A stretch of 64,000 bases of DNA from SVEL01 sp045125245. GTDB lineage: Bacteria > Bacillota > Clostridia > Lachnospirales > Lachnospiraceae. Under the pieces are notes generated by a model that worked only from the letters and a program-made list of their open reading frames with translations, ran no database searches and was not told where the DNA came from. The position numbers and the translations under genes are program-made. The stretch covers positions 21,694 through 85,693 of the forward strand of contig JBGVNF010000136.1 of the NCBI GenBank assembly GCA_045125245.1, in the 5' to 3' direction. Positions 1 through 8,360 of this stretch are shown here, piece by piece. The stretch's first letter is position 1, and the number at the start of each line of letters is the position of its first letter.

Positions 1-12
1 GGCTGTGAACTA

Positions 13-1512
13 ATGAGTAGTAGTATGAGAGGTATTGATACACCTGTAAGACAGAGAAGAAGAAGAATATTTAAGGAAGTAGCGAATCTTGCATATACAT
101 CCACAAATCTTAAGGATGATATGGAAGCGTTGCCTTATAAGATAGTAGATTATGATGAGTCTATATATTGGGAGAGTGTATATAGAGAGCGTTCGATTAC
201 AAGAGAACGTATTCGTCTTGCTATGGGTATGAGCCTTAGACCAGAAAATAGAGAGAAGCCAGGTCACCTTACACAGGGCTTAGAAGGAAGCGATATTGAT
301 GAGAAATATTACGAGCCACCATTGATGCAGGTTATTCCTTCGGCATGTAATGCGTGTCCGGAAAATGAGTATGAGGTAACAGATTCTTGTATGGGTTGTC
401 TTGCACATCCTTGTCAGAGTGTGTGTCCGGTTGGCGCTATTACTATGGTTAAGGGTAAGTCTGTTATAGATAAAGAAAAGTGTATTAAGTGTGGAAAATG
501 TAAATCAGTATGTCCATACGACGCTATATGCCATAAGGAGCGTCCATGTAAAGCAGCCTGCGGTGTAAATGCGATTAAGCTTGATAGAGTGGGAAGAGCG
601 GTTATAGACAATGATATGTGCGTGTCATGTGGTCAGTGTATGGTAAGCTGTCCATTTGGTGCTATAGCAGATAAGTCGCAGATATTCCAGCTTATTAGAG
701 CGATGCAGTCAGGAAGAAAGATTATAGCTCAGGTAGCACCAGCTTTCGTAGGACAGTTTGGCCCAAAGGTAACCCCTGATATGTTTAAGACAGCATTGAA
801 GGAGCTTGGATTTGCAGATGTATATGAGACAGCTATCGGAGCTGATATGGGATGTATAGCAGAAGCAGAGCATTATGTAAAAGAGGTTGCTAGTGGAAAA
901 CAATCCTTTGCTCTTACATCGTGTTGTCCATCTTGGTCAGTAATGGCGAAGAATTTATTCCCAGAGACCATTGATAAGATTAGTAATGCGCTTACTCCAA
1001 TGGTTGCTACAGCCCGTGTTATAAAGAAGGAGCATCCAGATGCATCAGTAGTATTTATAGGACCATGTGCGTCTAAGAAGCTTGAGGCAAGTAGAAGAAC
1101 AGTTCGTTCAGATGTAGATTTTGTAATAACCTTTGAGGAACTTACCGGAATGTTTGAAGCCAAGGGAATTTTACTTGAAGAGATAAAGGCTATGGATGAA
1201 ATGCAGGATGCTACAGCTGCAGGTAGAGGATACGGTGTAGCAGGTGGTGTAGCCAATGCTATCAAGGATTGTATCGAGAAATATTATCCTGGAACAGAGG
1301 TAAAGATAGAGCATGCAGAGAGTCTTGCTGAGTGTAAGAAGGTGCTTCTTAAGGCGAAGGCAGGAAAGATGAATGGATGTCTTATCGAAGGAATGGCTTG
1401 CCCTGGCGGATGTATCGCGGGAGCTGGAACAAATATTGCCATACCACAGGCTGTAAAGGAAGTAGATAAATTCAAAGCATCGGCTGAGAAGAAGCTTCCA
1501 GAGGGACAGTAA
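13..1512 (+). CDS. [FeFe] hydrogenase, group B, monomeric (ferredoxin-type)
   Basis: Catalyses reversible H2 formation from reduced ferredoxin in the cytoplasm of fermenters. The N-terminal half carries several [4Fe-4S] cysteine clusters (a Cys-rich stretch near residues 113-140, then CIKCGKCKSVCP and CVSCGQCMVSCP). The C-terminal H-cluster domain shows all three signature loops: TSCCPSW (residues 302-308), GPCASKKLE (from 350) and EGMACPGGC (459-467). The L2 loop with GPC and the arrangement of ferredoxin motifs match the group B1 family rather than group A HydA. The reading frame is open to the window edge, so the start is uncertain: ATG 13 or ATG 25 (MRGIDTPV, the usual family N-terminus) are both possible and the ribosome site probably lies before base 1. 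It sits 5 bases before the ABC-F gene, probably in one transcript. The family assignment is confident; the physiological direction is inferred. Confidence 0.93.
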   Translation: MSSSMRGIDTPVRQRRRRIFKEVANLAYTSTNLKDDMEALPYKIVDYDESIYWESVYRERSITRERIRLAMGMSLRPENREKPGHLTQGLEGSDIDEKYYEPPLMQVIPSACNACPENEYEVTDSCMGCLAHPCQSVCPVGAITMVKGKSVIDKEKCIKCGKCKSVCPYDAICHKERPCKAACGVNAIKLDRVGRAVIDNDMCVSCGQCMVSCPFGAIADKSQIFQLIRAMQSGRKIIAQVAPAFVGQFGPKVTPDMFKTALKELGFADVYETAIGADMGCIAEAEHYVKEVASGKQSFALTSCCPSWSVMAKNLFPETIDKISNALTPMVATARVIKKEHPDASVVFIGPCASKKLEASRRTVRSDVDFVITFEELTGMFEAKGILLEEIKAMDEMQDATAAGRGYGVAGGVANAIKDCIEKYYPGTEVKIEHAESLAECKKVLLKAKAGKMNGCLIEGMACPGGCIAGAGTNIAIPQAVKEVDKFKASAEKKLPEGQ

Positions 1513-1517
1513 ATATT

Positions 1518-3344
1518 ATGAACTTATTAACTATAAAACAATTTTCAAAAGCGATTACAGATAAGGTATTATTTAAGGAGGCAGATTTCTCTCTTAATGA
1601 AGGAGAGAAAATCGGAGTCATCGGTGTGAATGGTACGGGAAAGTCTACGCTTTTAAAGATAATAGCAGGTGAAATGGAAACTGATGCGGGAGAGGTTATT
1701 AAGGCAAATAAGGTGAAGATAAAATATTTGCCACAGAATCCAGAATTTCCTGCGGGTATAACTATATATGATTATGTCATATCATTAAATAAAAATGAGC
1801 ACAATCAATGGAATGTAGAAGGTGAAGCTAAAAATATATTAAATATTTTAGGTTTTACAGATTATGAGCTAATAGTAGATGATTTGTCTGGAGGACAAAG
1901 AAAGAGGGTAGCTTTGGCGGCGACATTATTAAGTGATTGTGATATTCTTATATTAGATGAGCCGACTAACCATTTAGATAGTTATATGTCGGCGTGGCTT
2001 GAAGATTACCTTAAGAAGTCAAAAGCATCATTGATTATGGTTACACATGATAGATATTTTTTAGATCGGGTGTGTAATGGAATTGTAGAGATAGATGATG
2101 GGAAAATATATAGATATACAGGCGGTTACGAGAAATTCTTGGAAGAGAAGACCCTGAGAGAGGAAATATCCATTGCCTCAGAGAGAAAACGTCAAAGTAT
2201 ACTTAGAGTTGAACTTGAATGGATTAGAAGAGGCGCAAGGGCTAGAAGCACAAAGCAAAAAGCCCATATACAAAGATATGAGGCTTTAAGAGATATGGAG
2301 GGCCTAAAAGAAACAGAAAAGCTGCAGATGAGCTCTTTATCTAGTAGATTAGGCAACAAAACTATAGAATTGACCAATATTTCAAAAAGGTACGATAATA
2401 AACAATTGATTAAAGATTTTAGTTATATATTCTTAGCTAATGATAGAGTTGGAATAGTCGGAGAAAACGGATGCGGAAAATCTACTCTTATGAAAATCAT
2501 TATGGGAGAGGTATTGCCAGATGAAGGAACAATAGAAATTGGTCAGACTGTGAAGATTGGATATTTTTCACAGGAAAATGAATATCTTCCTGAAGATATG
2601 AAGGTTATTGATTATATAAGAGATACGGCAGAATTTGTGCAGACAGAGGATGGAACAGTGTCTGCCACAAAGATGCTTGAGAGATTTTTATTTAACAGCA
2701 CACTTCAGTATCAGTTTATAAGTAAGCTTTCAGGTGGTGAAAAAAGAAGACTTTATTTGCTTAAGATTCTTATGGAAGCACCAAATGTGCTTATATTAGA
2801 TGAGCCGACAAATGATTTAGATATTTCTACAATGATGATACTTGAGGATTATTTAGATTCCTTTAATGGAATAGTGATATCTGTATCTCATGATAGATAT
2901 TTTTTAAATAGAATGGCTAATAGGATATTTGCATATGAAGAAGATGAGGCTACAGGTGAGGTTAATATAAAACAATACGAAGGAAATTATGATGATTATT
3001 TAGAAAAGAGTGGAATTAATCCTTATAATATTAACCTTAAGAAAGCAACTATAAAGGTGGATATAGAAAAGCCTAAGGAAAATGCTAAGCCAAAAAGTAC
3101 AAAGCTTAAGATGTCTTATAATGAAATGCGCGAGTTTGAAAAGATAGATGAAGAAATAGCAACTCTTGAGATGAAGCTAGTAGAATTAGAGGATGAAATA
3201 TCAAAGAATGCAAGAGATTTCGTTAAGCTAAATCAATTAACCCGAGAAAAGGAAGAGACGGAAGAAAAGCTTTCGGAAAAGATGGAGCGCTGGGTATATC
3301 TAAATGACTTAAATGATAGAATAAACGCATCAAATGGAACGTAA
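1518..3344 (+). CDS. ABC-F family ATPase, Uup-like
   Basis: A soluble protein with two ABC ATPase domains and no membrane segments, the ABC-F layout; relatives act on the ribosome (translation factors or antibiotic protection). Walker A motifs are GVNGTGKST (residues 36-44) and GENGCGKST (315-323); signatures LSGGQRKRVALA and LSGGEKRRLYLL; Walker B lines end in ILDEPTN in both halves. The last ~80 residues are a charged coiled coil, as in Uup, which in that family contacts DNA or RNA. The 608-residue length fits Uup (about 635). ATG 1518 follows the hydrogenase stop by 5 bases with GAGGG at 1501-1505. Whether it confers resistance or is housekeeping cannot be told from sequence alone; the Uup-like C-terminus favours housekeeping. 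Confidence 0.9.
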   Translation: MNLLTIKQFSKAITDKVLFKEADFSLNEGEKIGVIGVNGTGKSTLLKIIAGEMETDAGEVIKANKVKIKYLPQNPEFPAGITIYDYVISLNKNEHNQWNVEGEAKNILNILGFTDYELIVDDLSGGQRKRVALAATLLSDCDILILDEPTNHLDSYMSAWLEDYLKKSKASLIMVTHDRYFLDRVCNGIVEIDDGKIYRYTGGYEKFLEEKTLREEISIASERKRQSILRVELEWIRRGARARSTKQKAHIQRYEALRDMEGLKETEKLQMSSLSSRLGNKTIELTNISKRYDNKQLIKDFSYIFLANDRVGIVGENGCGKSTLMKIIMGEVLPDEGTIEIGQTVKIGYFSQENEYLPEDMKVIDYIRDTAEFVQTEDGTVSATKMLERFLFNSTLQYQFISKLSGGEKRRLYLLKILMEAPNVLILDEPTNDLDISTMMILEDYLDSFNGIVISVSHDRYFLNRMANRIFAYEEDEATGEVNIKQYEGNYDDYLEKSGINPYNINLKKATIKVDIEKPKENAKPKSTKLKMSYNEMREFEKIDEEIATLEMKLVELEDEISKNARDFVKLNQLTREKEETEEKLSEKMERWVYLNDLNDRINASNGT

Positions 3345-3389
3345 TAAGTTAATAATAAATATGCATTAGGTGCAGAAAGGTAGTGTTAT

Positions 3390-5114
3390 ATGGAATATTC
3401 GGCTATTACACATTATATGGAAAAGAGATATTGCTACGCCATAGAGAAGGGAAAGTTTGTTATTCGTATTGAGGTGAAGAAGGGAGATATGGAGCGAGTT
3501 GTGCTTCATTGTAGGGACAAGTATATTCCACTTCAATTTCTTGATACTTCAGCATCATACGAGATGACAAAGGTGGCAAGTGGCAGATTTCATGATTATT
3601 ATGAAGTGGTTATAGATATTGATTGTATATGTCTTAGATATCAGTTTGAACTTGTGGATAAGCAAGGTGTAACGACTTATTATGGTAATTATGATTTTTA
3701 TGATGAGAAAATTGATAACATAGATAGAATGTTTGATTTGCCACAGAATCTTAGAGAAGAAGAGATGTACAAGGTTCCAGAGTGGGCTAAAAACAAGGTT
3801 GTATATCAGATATTTCCTTCTAGATATGCTACTACAGAGAAGATAAGTGAGAAGGAGTGGTACAAGACTCCTATGGGACCGAGAGATAATCTAAAGGGTA
3901 ATCTTCGTGGAGTTATCAACACTCTAGAACGACTTAAGAGCATGGGAATTGACGTTTTGTATATGACGCCTATTTTTAAATCGAATTCGTCACATAAGTA
4001 TGACACTATAGATTATTATAAAATAGATGAAAGCTTTGGATGTGAAGAGGACCTAAAGGAATTGGTTGAAAAAGCTCATAATATGGGGATGAAGGTTATT
4101 TTAGATGGAGTGTTTAATCATACATCGCCTGAGTTTTTTGCATTTAAGGATATAGTGGAAAATAAGGAGAATTCAAGATATAAGGATTGGTATTATATAG
4201 ACAGCTATCCTGTAAAGCAGCCAACTAGAATGACTCGACCTAATTACAAAACATTTGCGTATTTTGGTGGAATGCCAAAGCTTAATCTTAATAATGAGGA
4301 GACAGCCGAGTACTTTATCAATGTAGGAAAATATTGGATAGAAAAATGTAATATAGATGGATGGCGTCTGGATGTTGGCGATGAGGTTGTTCATGAATTT
4401 TGGAAAAAATTCCGAAAAGCTATAAAGAGTGTTAAGGAAGATGCTTTTATTCTTGGAGAAATATGGCATTATGCAGGAGATTTCTTGGAAGGTGATGAGT
4501 GGGATTCTATTATGAATTACTCATTTTATTATAGTATGCAGGATTTCCTTTGTCATGAAACTATAACAGCTAGCAGATTTGTGGAAAATCTTGATTTTAT
4601 GAGAGGAAGACTATATAGAGATATCAATTCTGTACTTCTTAATCTTATCGATAGTCACGATACTGCCAGATTCCTTCACGTGGCGTCTGAAAATAAAGCT
4701 AAGCTTAAATTAGCCGCAGCATTACAGCTTCTCTTGCCGGGAATGCCGATGATATATTATGGAGATGAGTACGGTATGACTGGAGGAAATGATCCGGATT
4801 GTAGAAGAGGTATGGTGTGGGATGAAAAATATCAGGACCATGACGTGTATAAGTGGTATTGCAATCTTATAAAGGCAAGAAAAGAAAATTTGGCTCTGAC
4901 AGAAGGAGAGCTAGTAAGCTGTAAGACTGACGATGAAAATGGATTAATAGAGATGGTAAGAACTCTTGATGGTAAAGAGGTTGTGGCTGTCTTTAATGGA
5001 AGAAACAAGTCAGTGTCGCTTAGTGAATATAGTGGAATGAAAGATTTGATTACAGGGGAAATATTTAGTGGCGAACTTGGTTCCTATGGAGCAGCTCTTT
5101 TTTTTACTAACTAG
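3390..5114 (+). CDS. GH13 alpha-glucan hydrolase (neopullulanase/cyclomaltodextrinase type)
   Basis: Hydrolyses alpha-1,4 (and possibly alpha-1,6) linkages of maltodextrins inside the cell. There is no signal peptide. Residues 1-115 form a beta-rich N-terminal domain like CBM34 of neopullulanases, followed by the TIM barrel starting at KNKVVYQIFPSRY. The four GH13 regions are visible: DGVFNH (from 239), GWRLDVGDE with nucleophile Asp328, GEIWH with acid/base Glu357, and DSHDTAR with Asp424. MPMIYYGDEYG follows as expected. The ribosome site AGAAAGG precedes ATG 3390. A strong terminator follows the stop, so this gene ends the first transcription unit. Its products would be glucose and maltose feeding fermentation; it complements the starch-binding protein encoded at 25323. 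Exact linkage specificity is not determinable here. Confidence 0.9.
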   Translation: MEYSAITHYMEKRYCYAIEKGKFVIRIEVKKGDMERVVLHCRDKYIPLQFLDTSASYEMTKVASGRFHDYYEVVIDIDCICLRYQFELVDKQGVTTYYGNYDFYDEKIDNIDRMFDLPQNLREEEMYKVPEWAKNKVVYQIFPSRYATTEKISEKEWYKTPMGPRDNLKGNLRGVINTLERLKSMGIDVLYMTPIFKSNSSHKYDTIDYYKIDESFGCEEDLKELVEKAHNMGMKVILDGVFNHTSPEFFAFKDIVENKENSRYKDWYYIDSYPVKQPTRMTRPNYKTFAYFGGMPKLNLNNEETAEYFINVGKYWIEKCNIDGWRLDVGDEVVHEFWKKFRKAIKSVKEDAFILGEIWHYAGDFLEGDEWDSIMNYSFYYSMQDFLCHETITASRFVENLDFMRGRLYRDINSVLLNLIDSHDTARFLHVASENKAKLKLAAALQLLLPGMPMIYYGDEYGMTGGNDPDCRRGMVWDEKYQDHDVYKWYCNLIKARKENLALTEGELVSCKTDDENGLIEMVRTLDGKEVVAVFNGRNKSVSLSEYSGMKDLITGEIFSGELGSYGAALFFTN

Positions 5115-5133
5115 GTTATTTGGGATTTTTGAT

Positions 5134-5165
5134 AAAGACGTTACCTTAGGGTAATGTCTTTATTT
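5134..5165 (+). terminator. Rho-independent terminator after the GH13 gene
   Basis: Arms 5134-5145 (AAAGACGTTACC) and 5150-5161 (GGTAATGTCTTT) pair over 12 positions with one G-U, loop of four, followed by TATTTTAT. Confidence 0.85.
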
Positions 5166-5169
5166 TATA

Positions 5170-5198
5170 TTGACTTTTTGACTGTAAAGTGATACTTT
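5170..5198 (+). promoter_or_regulatory. Candidate sigma-A promoter for the acyl-CoA ligase gene
   Basis: TTGACT (5170-5175), 17-base spacer, TACTTT (5193-5198). The -10 is weak, and a second TTGACT at 5179-5184 offers an alternative register. Its position just after a terminator supports a new start of transcription here. Confidence 0.4.
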
Positions 5199-5270
5199 AA
5201 TAGTTAATAGATTTAAAGCGGTAAAGCGAATGAATCAAATAATAGAATGTATTGGAAGGAAATAATAGTT

Positions 5271-6905
5271 ATGCCAGTAATGGAATATTTAGAAAGAAAT
5301 GCAAAACTCTACCCAGATGAGGTGGCTTTAGTAGAGCTTAACCCTGATGAACAGGACAATAGAAGAACTACTTGGAAGGAATATGAACTTATTGAGTCGG
5401 ATAGATTTACACCTTATCGTAGAGAAATAACATGGAGCGTATTTAACGAAAAGGCAAATAGATTTGCGAATATGCTTATGGGAAGAGGAATAAAGAAAGG
5501 TGATAAGGTAGCTATTTTAATGTACAACTGTTTGGAATGGCTTCCTATTTATTTTGGTGTATTAAAAGCAGGTGCTATAGCAGTACCTTTTAACTTCCGT
5601 TATGATGCAGAGGAGATACTCTACTGTGTGGAATTGGCAGAAGTAGATATGGTAGTATTTGGACCAGCATTTATTGGACGTATAGAGGCTAATGCTGAAA
5701 AGCTTAGCAAGGGAAGACTTCTTATATATGTAGGTGATAATTGCCCAAGCTTTGCAGAGAGCTATCATGAATTGGTTGCGGATTGTTCAAGTAAAAATCC
5801 AGAGCTTGATATTACAGAAGAGGATTTTGGTGCTATATATTTTTCTTCGGGAACAACAGGATTCCCTAAGGCGATTTTACATAAGCATTTAAGCCTTACT
5901 CAGGCTGCGGAAATGGAGCAAAAACATCACGAAACAGGAAGAGAAGATACATTCCTTTGTATACCTCCACTTTATCATACTGGTGCGAAATTCCATTGGA
6001 TGGGAAGCCTCGTAGCAGGAAGTAAGGCGGTTCTTCTTAAAGGTACAAGACCAGAAACAATTATTGAAACTGTATCAAAGGAAAAATGTACAATCGTATG
6101 GTTACTTGTGCCATGGGCTCAGGATATATTGGATGCATTGGACAGAGGAGATATGAAGCTTGAAGATTATGAACTGGCTCAGTGGAGACTTATGCATATT
6201 GGTGCACAGCCAGTTCCACCTTCGCTTATTAAGCGTTGGAAGGCATATTTCCCAGACCATGACTATGATACAAACTACGGTTTATCAGAGTCTACAGGTC
6301 CAGGCTGTGTTCATCTTGGTATGGGCAATATACATAAGGTTGGTGCTATCGGTGTACCGGGCTACAGATGGAAGTGTAAGATTGTAGACGAGGCAGGTGT
6401 TGAAGTGCCAGATGGTGAAGTGGGAGAACTCTGTGTATTCGGACCTGGTGTTATGACATGTTATTATAACAATCCTGAAGCTACAGCGGAGACTATCAAG
6501 GATGGCTGGCTGTTTACAGGTGATATGGCTCGTCTTGATGAGGATGGATTTATCTTCCTTGTAGATAGAAAGAAGGATGTAATCGTAAGTGGTGGTGAAA
6601 ATATTTATCCAGTACAGATAGAAGATTTCATCCGCAAATTTGATAAGGTAAAGGATGTAGCTGTTATCGGTCTTTCGGATAGAAGACTTGGTGAGAAAAC
6701 AGCTGCTATCATAGAGATAAAGGACGGCATGGAATGTAGCGAGCAGGAGATAGAAGAATTCTGTCTTGAACTTCCAAGATATAAGCGTCCAAAGGAGATC
6801 ATCTTTGCTGAAATTCCTAGAAATGCAACAGGAAAGATTGAAAAGCCTAGACTTAGAAAAATGTATGGCGCAGATAATCTTGTTGCTAAGGAAAATATGG
6901 CTTAA
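5271..6905 (+). CDS. AMP-forming acyl-CoA synthetase/ligase
   Basis: Activates a carboxylic acid to an acyl-adenylate and then to the CoA thioester. The ANL superfamily motifs are intact: YFSSGTTGFPKAIL (phosphate-binding loop), NYGLSESTGP (A5), FTGDMARLDEDGF (A7), DRKKDVIVSGGENIYP (A8 hinge) and PRNATGKIEKPRLRK, whose lysine is the catalytic A10 residue. Length 544 residues is normal for medium/long-chain or aryl acid ligases. ATG 5271 is chosen because GGAAGGA at 5254-5260 sits about 10 bases upstream; ATG 5247 has no ribosome site. Cytoplasmic. Substrate is not predictable; fatty-acid CoA ligase is the default family label. A ribosome site and 30 bases separate it from the next gene, which is probably cotranscribed. 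Confidence 0.88.
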   Translation: MPVMEYLERNAKLYPDEVALVELNPDEQDNRRTTWKEYELIESDRFTPYRREITWSVFNEKANRFANMLMGRGIKKGDKVAILMYNCLEWLPIYFGVLKAGAIAVPFNFRYDAEEILYCVELAEVDMVVFGPAFIGRIEANAEKLSKGRLLIYVGDNCPSFAESYHELVADCSSKNPELDITEEDFGAIYFSSGTTGFPKAILHKHLSLTQAAEMEQKHHETGREDTFLCIPPLYHTGAKFHWMGSLVAGSKAVLLKGTRPETIIETVSKEKCTIVWLLVPWAQDILDALDRGDMKLEDYELAQWRLMHIGAQPVPPSLIKRWKAYFPDHDYDTNYGLSESTGPGCVHLGMGNIHKVGAIGVPGYRWKCKIVDEAGVEVPDGEVGELCVFGPGVMTCYYNNPEATAETIKDGWLFTGDMARLDEDGFIFLVDRKKDVIVSGGENIYPVQIEDFIRKFDKVKDVAVIGLSDRRLGEKTAAIIEIKDGMECSEQEIEEFCLELPRYKRPKEIIFAEIPRNATGKIEKPRLRKMYGADNLVAKENMA

Positions 6906-6935
6906 AATACTATTAAAGAGGAAATTAGGAGTTTT

Positions 6936-8255
6936 ATGAAAACAAAAGGATTGCTTGATAAATTAATCTCAGAAAAGGTTATGGAGATATACATAATAGC
7001 TGCGATAGTGGGGATTCCGTCATTTGCATTGATGACGGAGACCTTTGGCAGACCGTTTATAACTCAGCCGTATGTGGTGAGTGCGCTGGGATATGTGGGA
7101 ATTATTCTTGGTATATGTTCTATTTATAAGCGCAAGGATAATTTGTATGTAACAGATTATCTTTATATTGCTTTGTTTTGCCTTGCGTCCTTGTCGTTGG
7201 CTTTTTCTAAGGATTTATCGGAAACTCTAGGGGGATTTGCGTATGAGGAGTTTTATTCGCATTTTTTAGCATATTTTAGCTTGATGTTTGCTGCTACAAC
7301 AATTAACGATGAAAATAGAAGAAAACGAATTCTTATTTCGTTTTTTGCAGTGGTTGTGGGGCATTCTCTTGTAGCTGTTTTTCAAACTATGGATATATGC
7401 ATTAGTCCATGCTATCTTAAATTAGATATATATAAGGTTGGAGAAGATATCTGTTGGGGTCTTACGCAGCATCCTAATTGGTATGGTGGACTTAGCACAT
7501 TGTTTTGTGCTTGTAGTGCAGGACTCTTTCTGTTTACAGAGAATAAAAGATGGAGAAATATGTTTTTTTGCATAAATATGGTGAGTTTCTATACGCTTCT
7601 GTCGGCAGAAGCACGCTTGGCGTGGGTTGGAACGATATCGTATCTTGTGTTTTATGCAATATCTATAGGGATTACAAAAGAAAAAAGATTATGGAAGCGT
7701 TATTTTGTCATGATTGCAGGCATGATCGTGGTTATTTTGTTTACGATGCTTGTGTGTGGTCGAATTGTAGAGAGATTGTTTAAGACTTCTGCTGAATTGA
7801 AATCTACTAATGTAGAAGGCTTAGGATCTGGAAGAGTATATATATGGAGATTTGCTTTGGAATCAGTTCCAGATAACTGGATGTTTGGTGTTGGACTTGA
7901 TAATTTAAAATATGCATTTACTTCTAATCCAAGATTTGTTGATGGAATGTGGCTTAACGAGAAGGCACACAATGAGTATATTCATTATCTTGCTACTCAG
8001 GGCGTATTCCAATTTATAACATATATGACTCTTCTCGTTTATGCGGTGGTAAGAGGTGTAAAGACGGTATTACACACAGAAGATAAGAGTAATAAATATA
8101 TGACTTGGATTTTTCTTGGAATGTTTGCGGCGTATTCTACACAGGCGATGTTTAATAGTAGTGTTATAAATATTGCGCCTTATTTTTGGATTACCATAGG
8201 TATGTGTGTTCCATATAAAAATCAAAAGTTGAAAATAAAAACTAATACAAATTAG
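6936..8255 (+). CDS. O-antigen ligase / Wzy_C family membrane protein
   Basis: A multipass membrane protein of 439 residues with about ten to eleven hydrophobic segments. The segment TQHPNWYGGLSTLFC and the loop EKAHNEYIHYLATQGVFQ are typical of the Wzy_C/WaaL superfamily, in which the conserved loop with His-Asn-x-Tyr lies on the outer face and helps join or polymerise lipid-linked glycans. In a monoderm the likely role is surface polysaccharide or teichoic-type glycan polymerisation or ligation, or glycosylation of surface proteins; this is inferred. AGGAG precedes ATG 6936. No other glycan gene is adjacent, apart from UDP-galactopyranose mutase 2.3 kb downstream. Confidence 0.8.
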   Translation: MKTKGLLDKLISEKVMEIYIIAAIVGIPSFALMTETFGRPFITQPYVVSALGYVGIILGICSIYKRKDNLYVTDYLYIALFCLASLSLAFSKDLSETLGGFAYEEFYSHFLAYFSLMFAATTINDENRRKRILISFFAVVVGHSLVAVFQTMDICISPCYLKLDIYKVGEDICWGLTQHPNWYGGLSTLFCACSAGLFLFTENKRWRNMFFCINMVSFYTLLSAEARLAWVGTISYLVFYAISIGITKEKRLWKRYFVMIAGMIVVILFTMLVCGRIVERLFKTSAELKSTNVEGLGSGRVYIWRFALESVPDNWMFGVGLDNLKYAFTSNPRFVDGMWLNEKAHNEYIHYLATQGVFQFITYMTLLVYAVVRGVKTVLHTEDKSNKYMTWIFLGMFAAYSTQAMFNSSVINIAPYFWITIGMCVPYKNQKLKIKTNTN

Positions 8256-8278
8256 TTTCGAAAAATAGTTTTCTTTTA

Positions 8279-8307
8279 TTGCTAAAAAAATGAAAATATG
8301 TTATCAT
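8279..8307 (+). promoter_or_regulatory. Candidate sigma-A promoter for the chemoreceptor
   Basis: TTGCTA (8279-8284), 17-base spacer, TATCAT (8302-8307). The leader to ATG 8361 is about 45 bases and contains AAAGGAG. Confidence 0.5.
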
Positions 8308-8360
8308 AGATATAAGTTGTATACGTATTGTGAAAAATTAACATATAAAGGAGACCGTGT

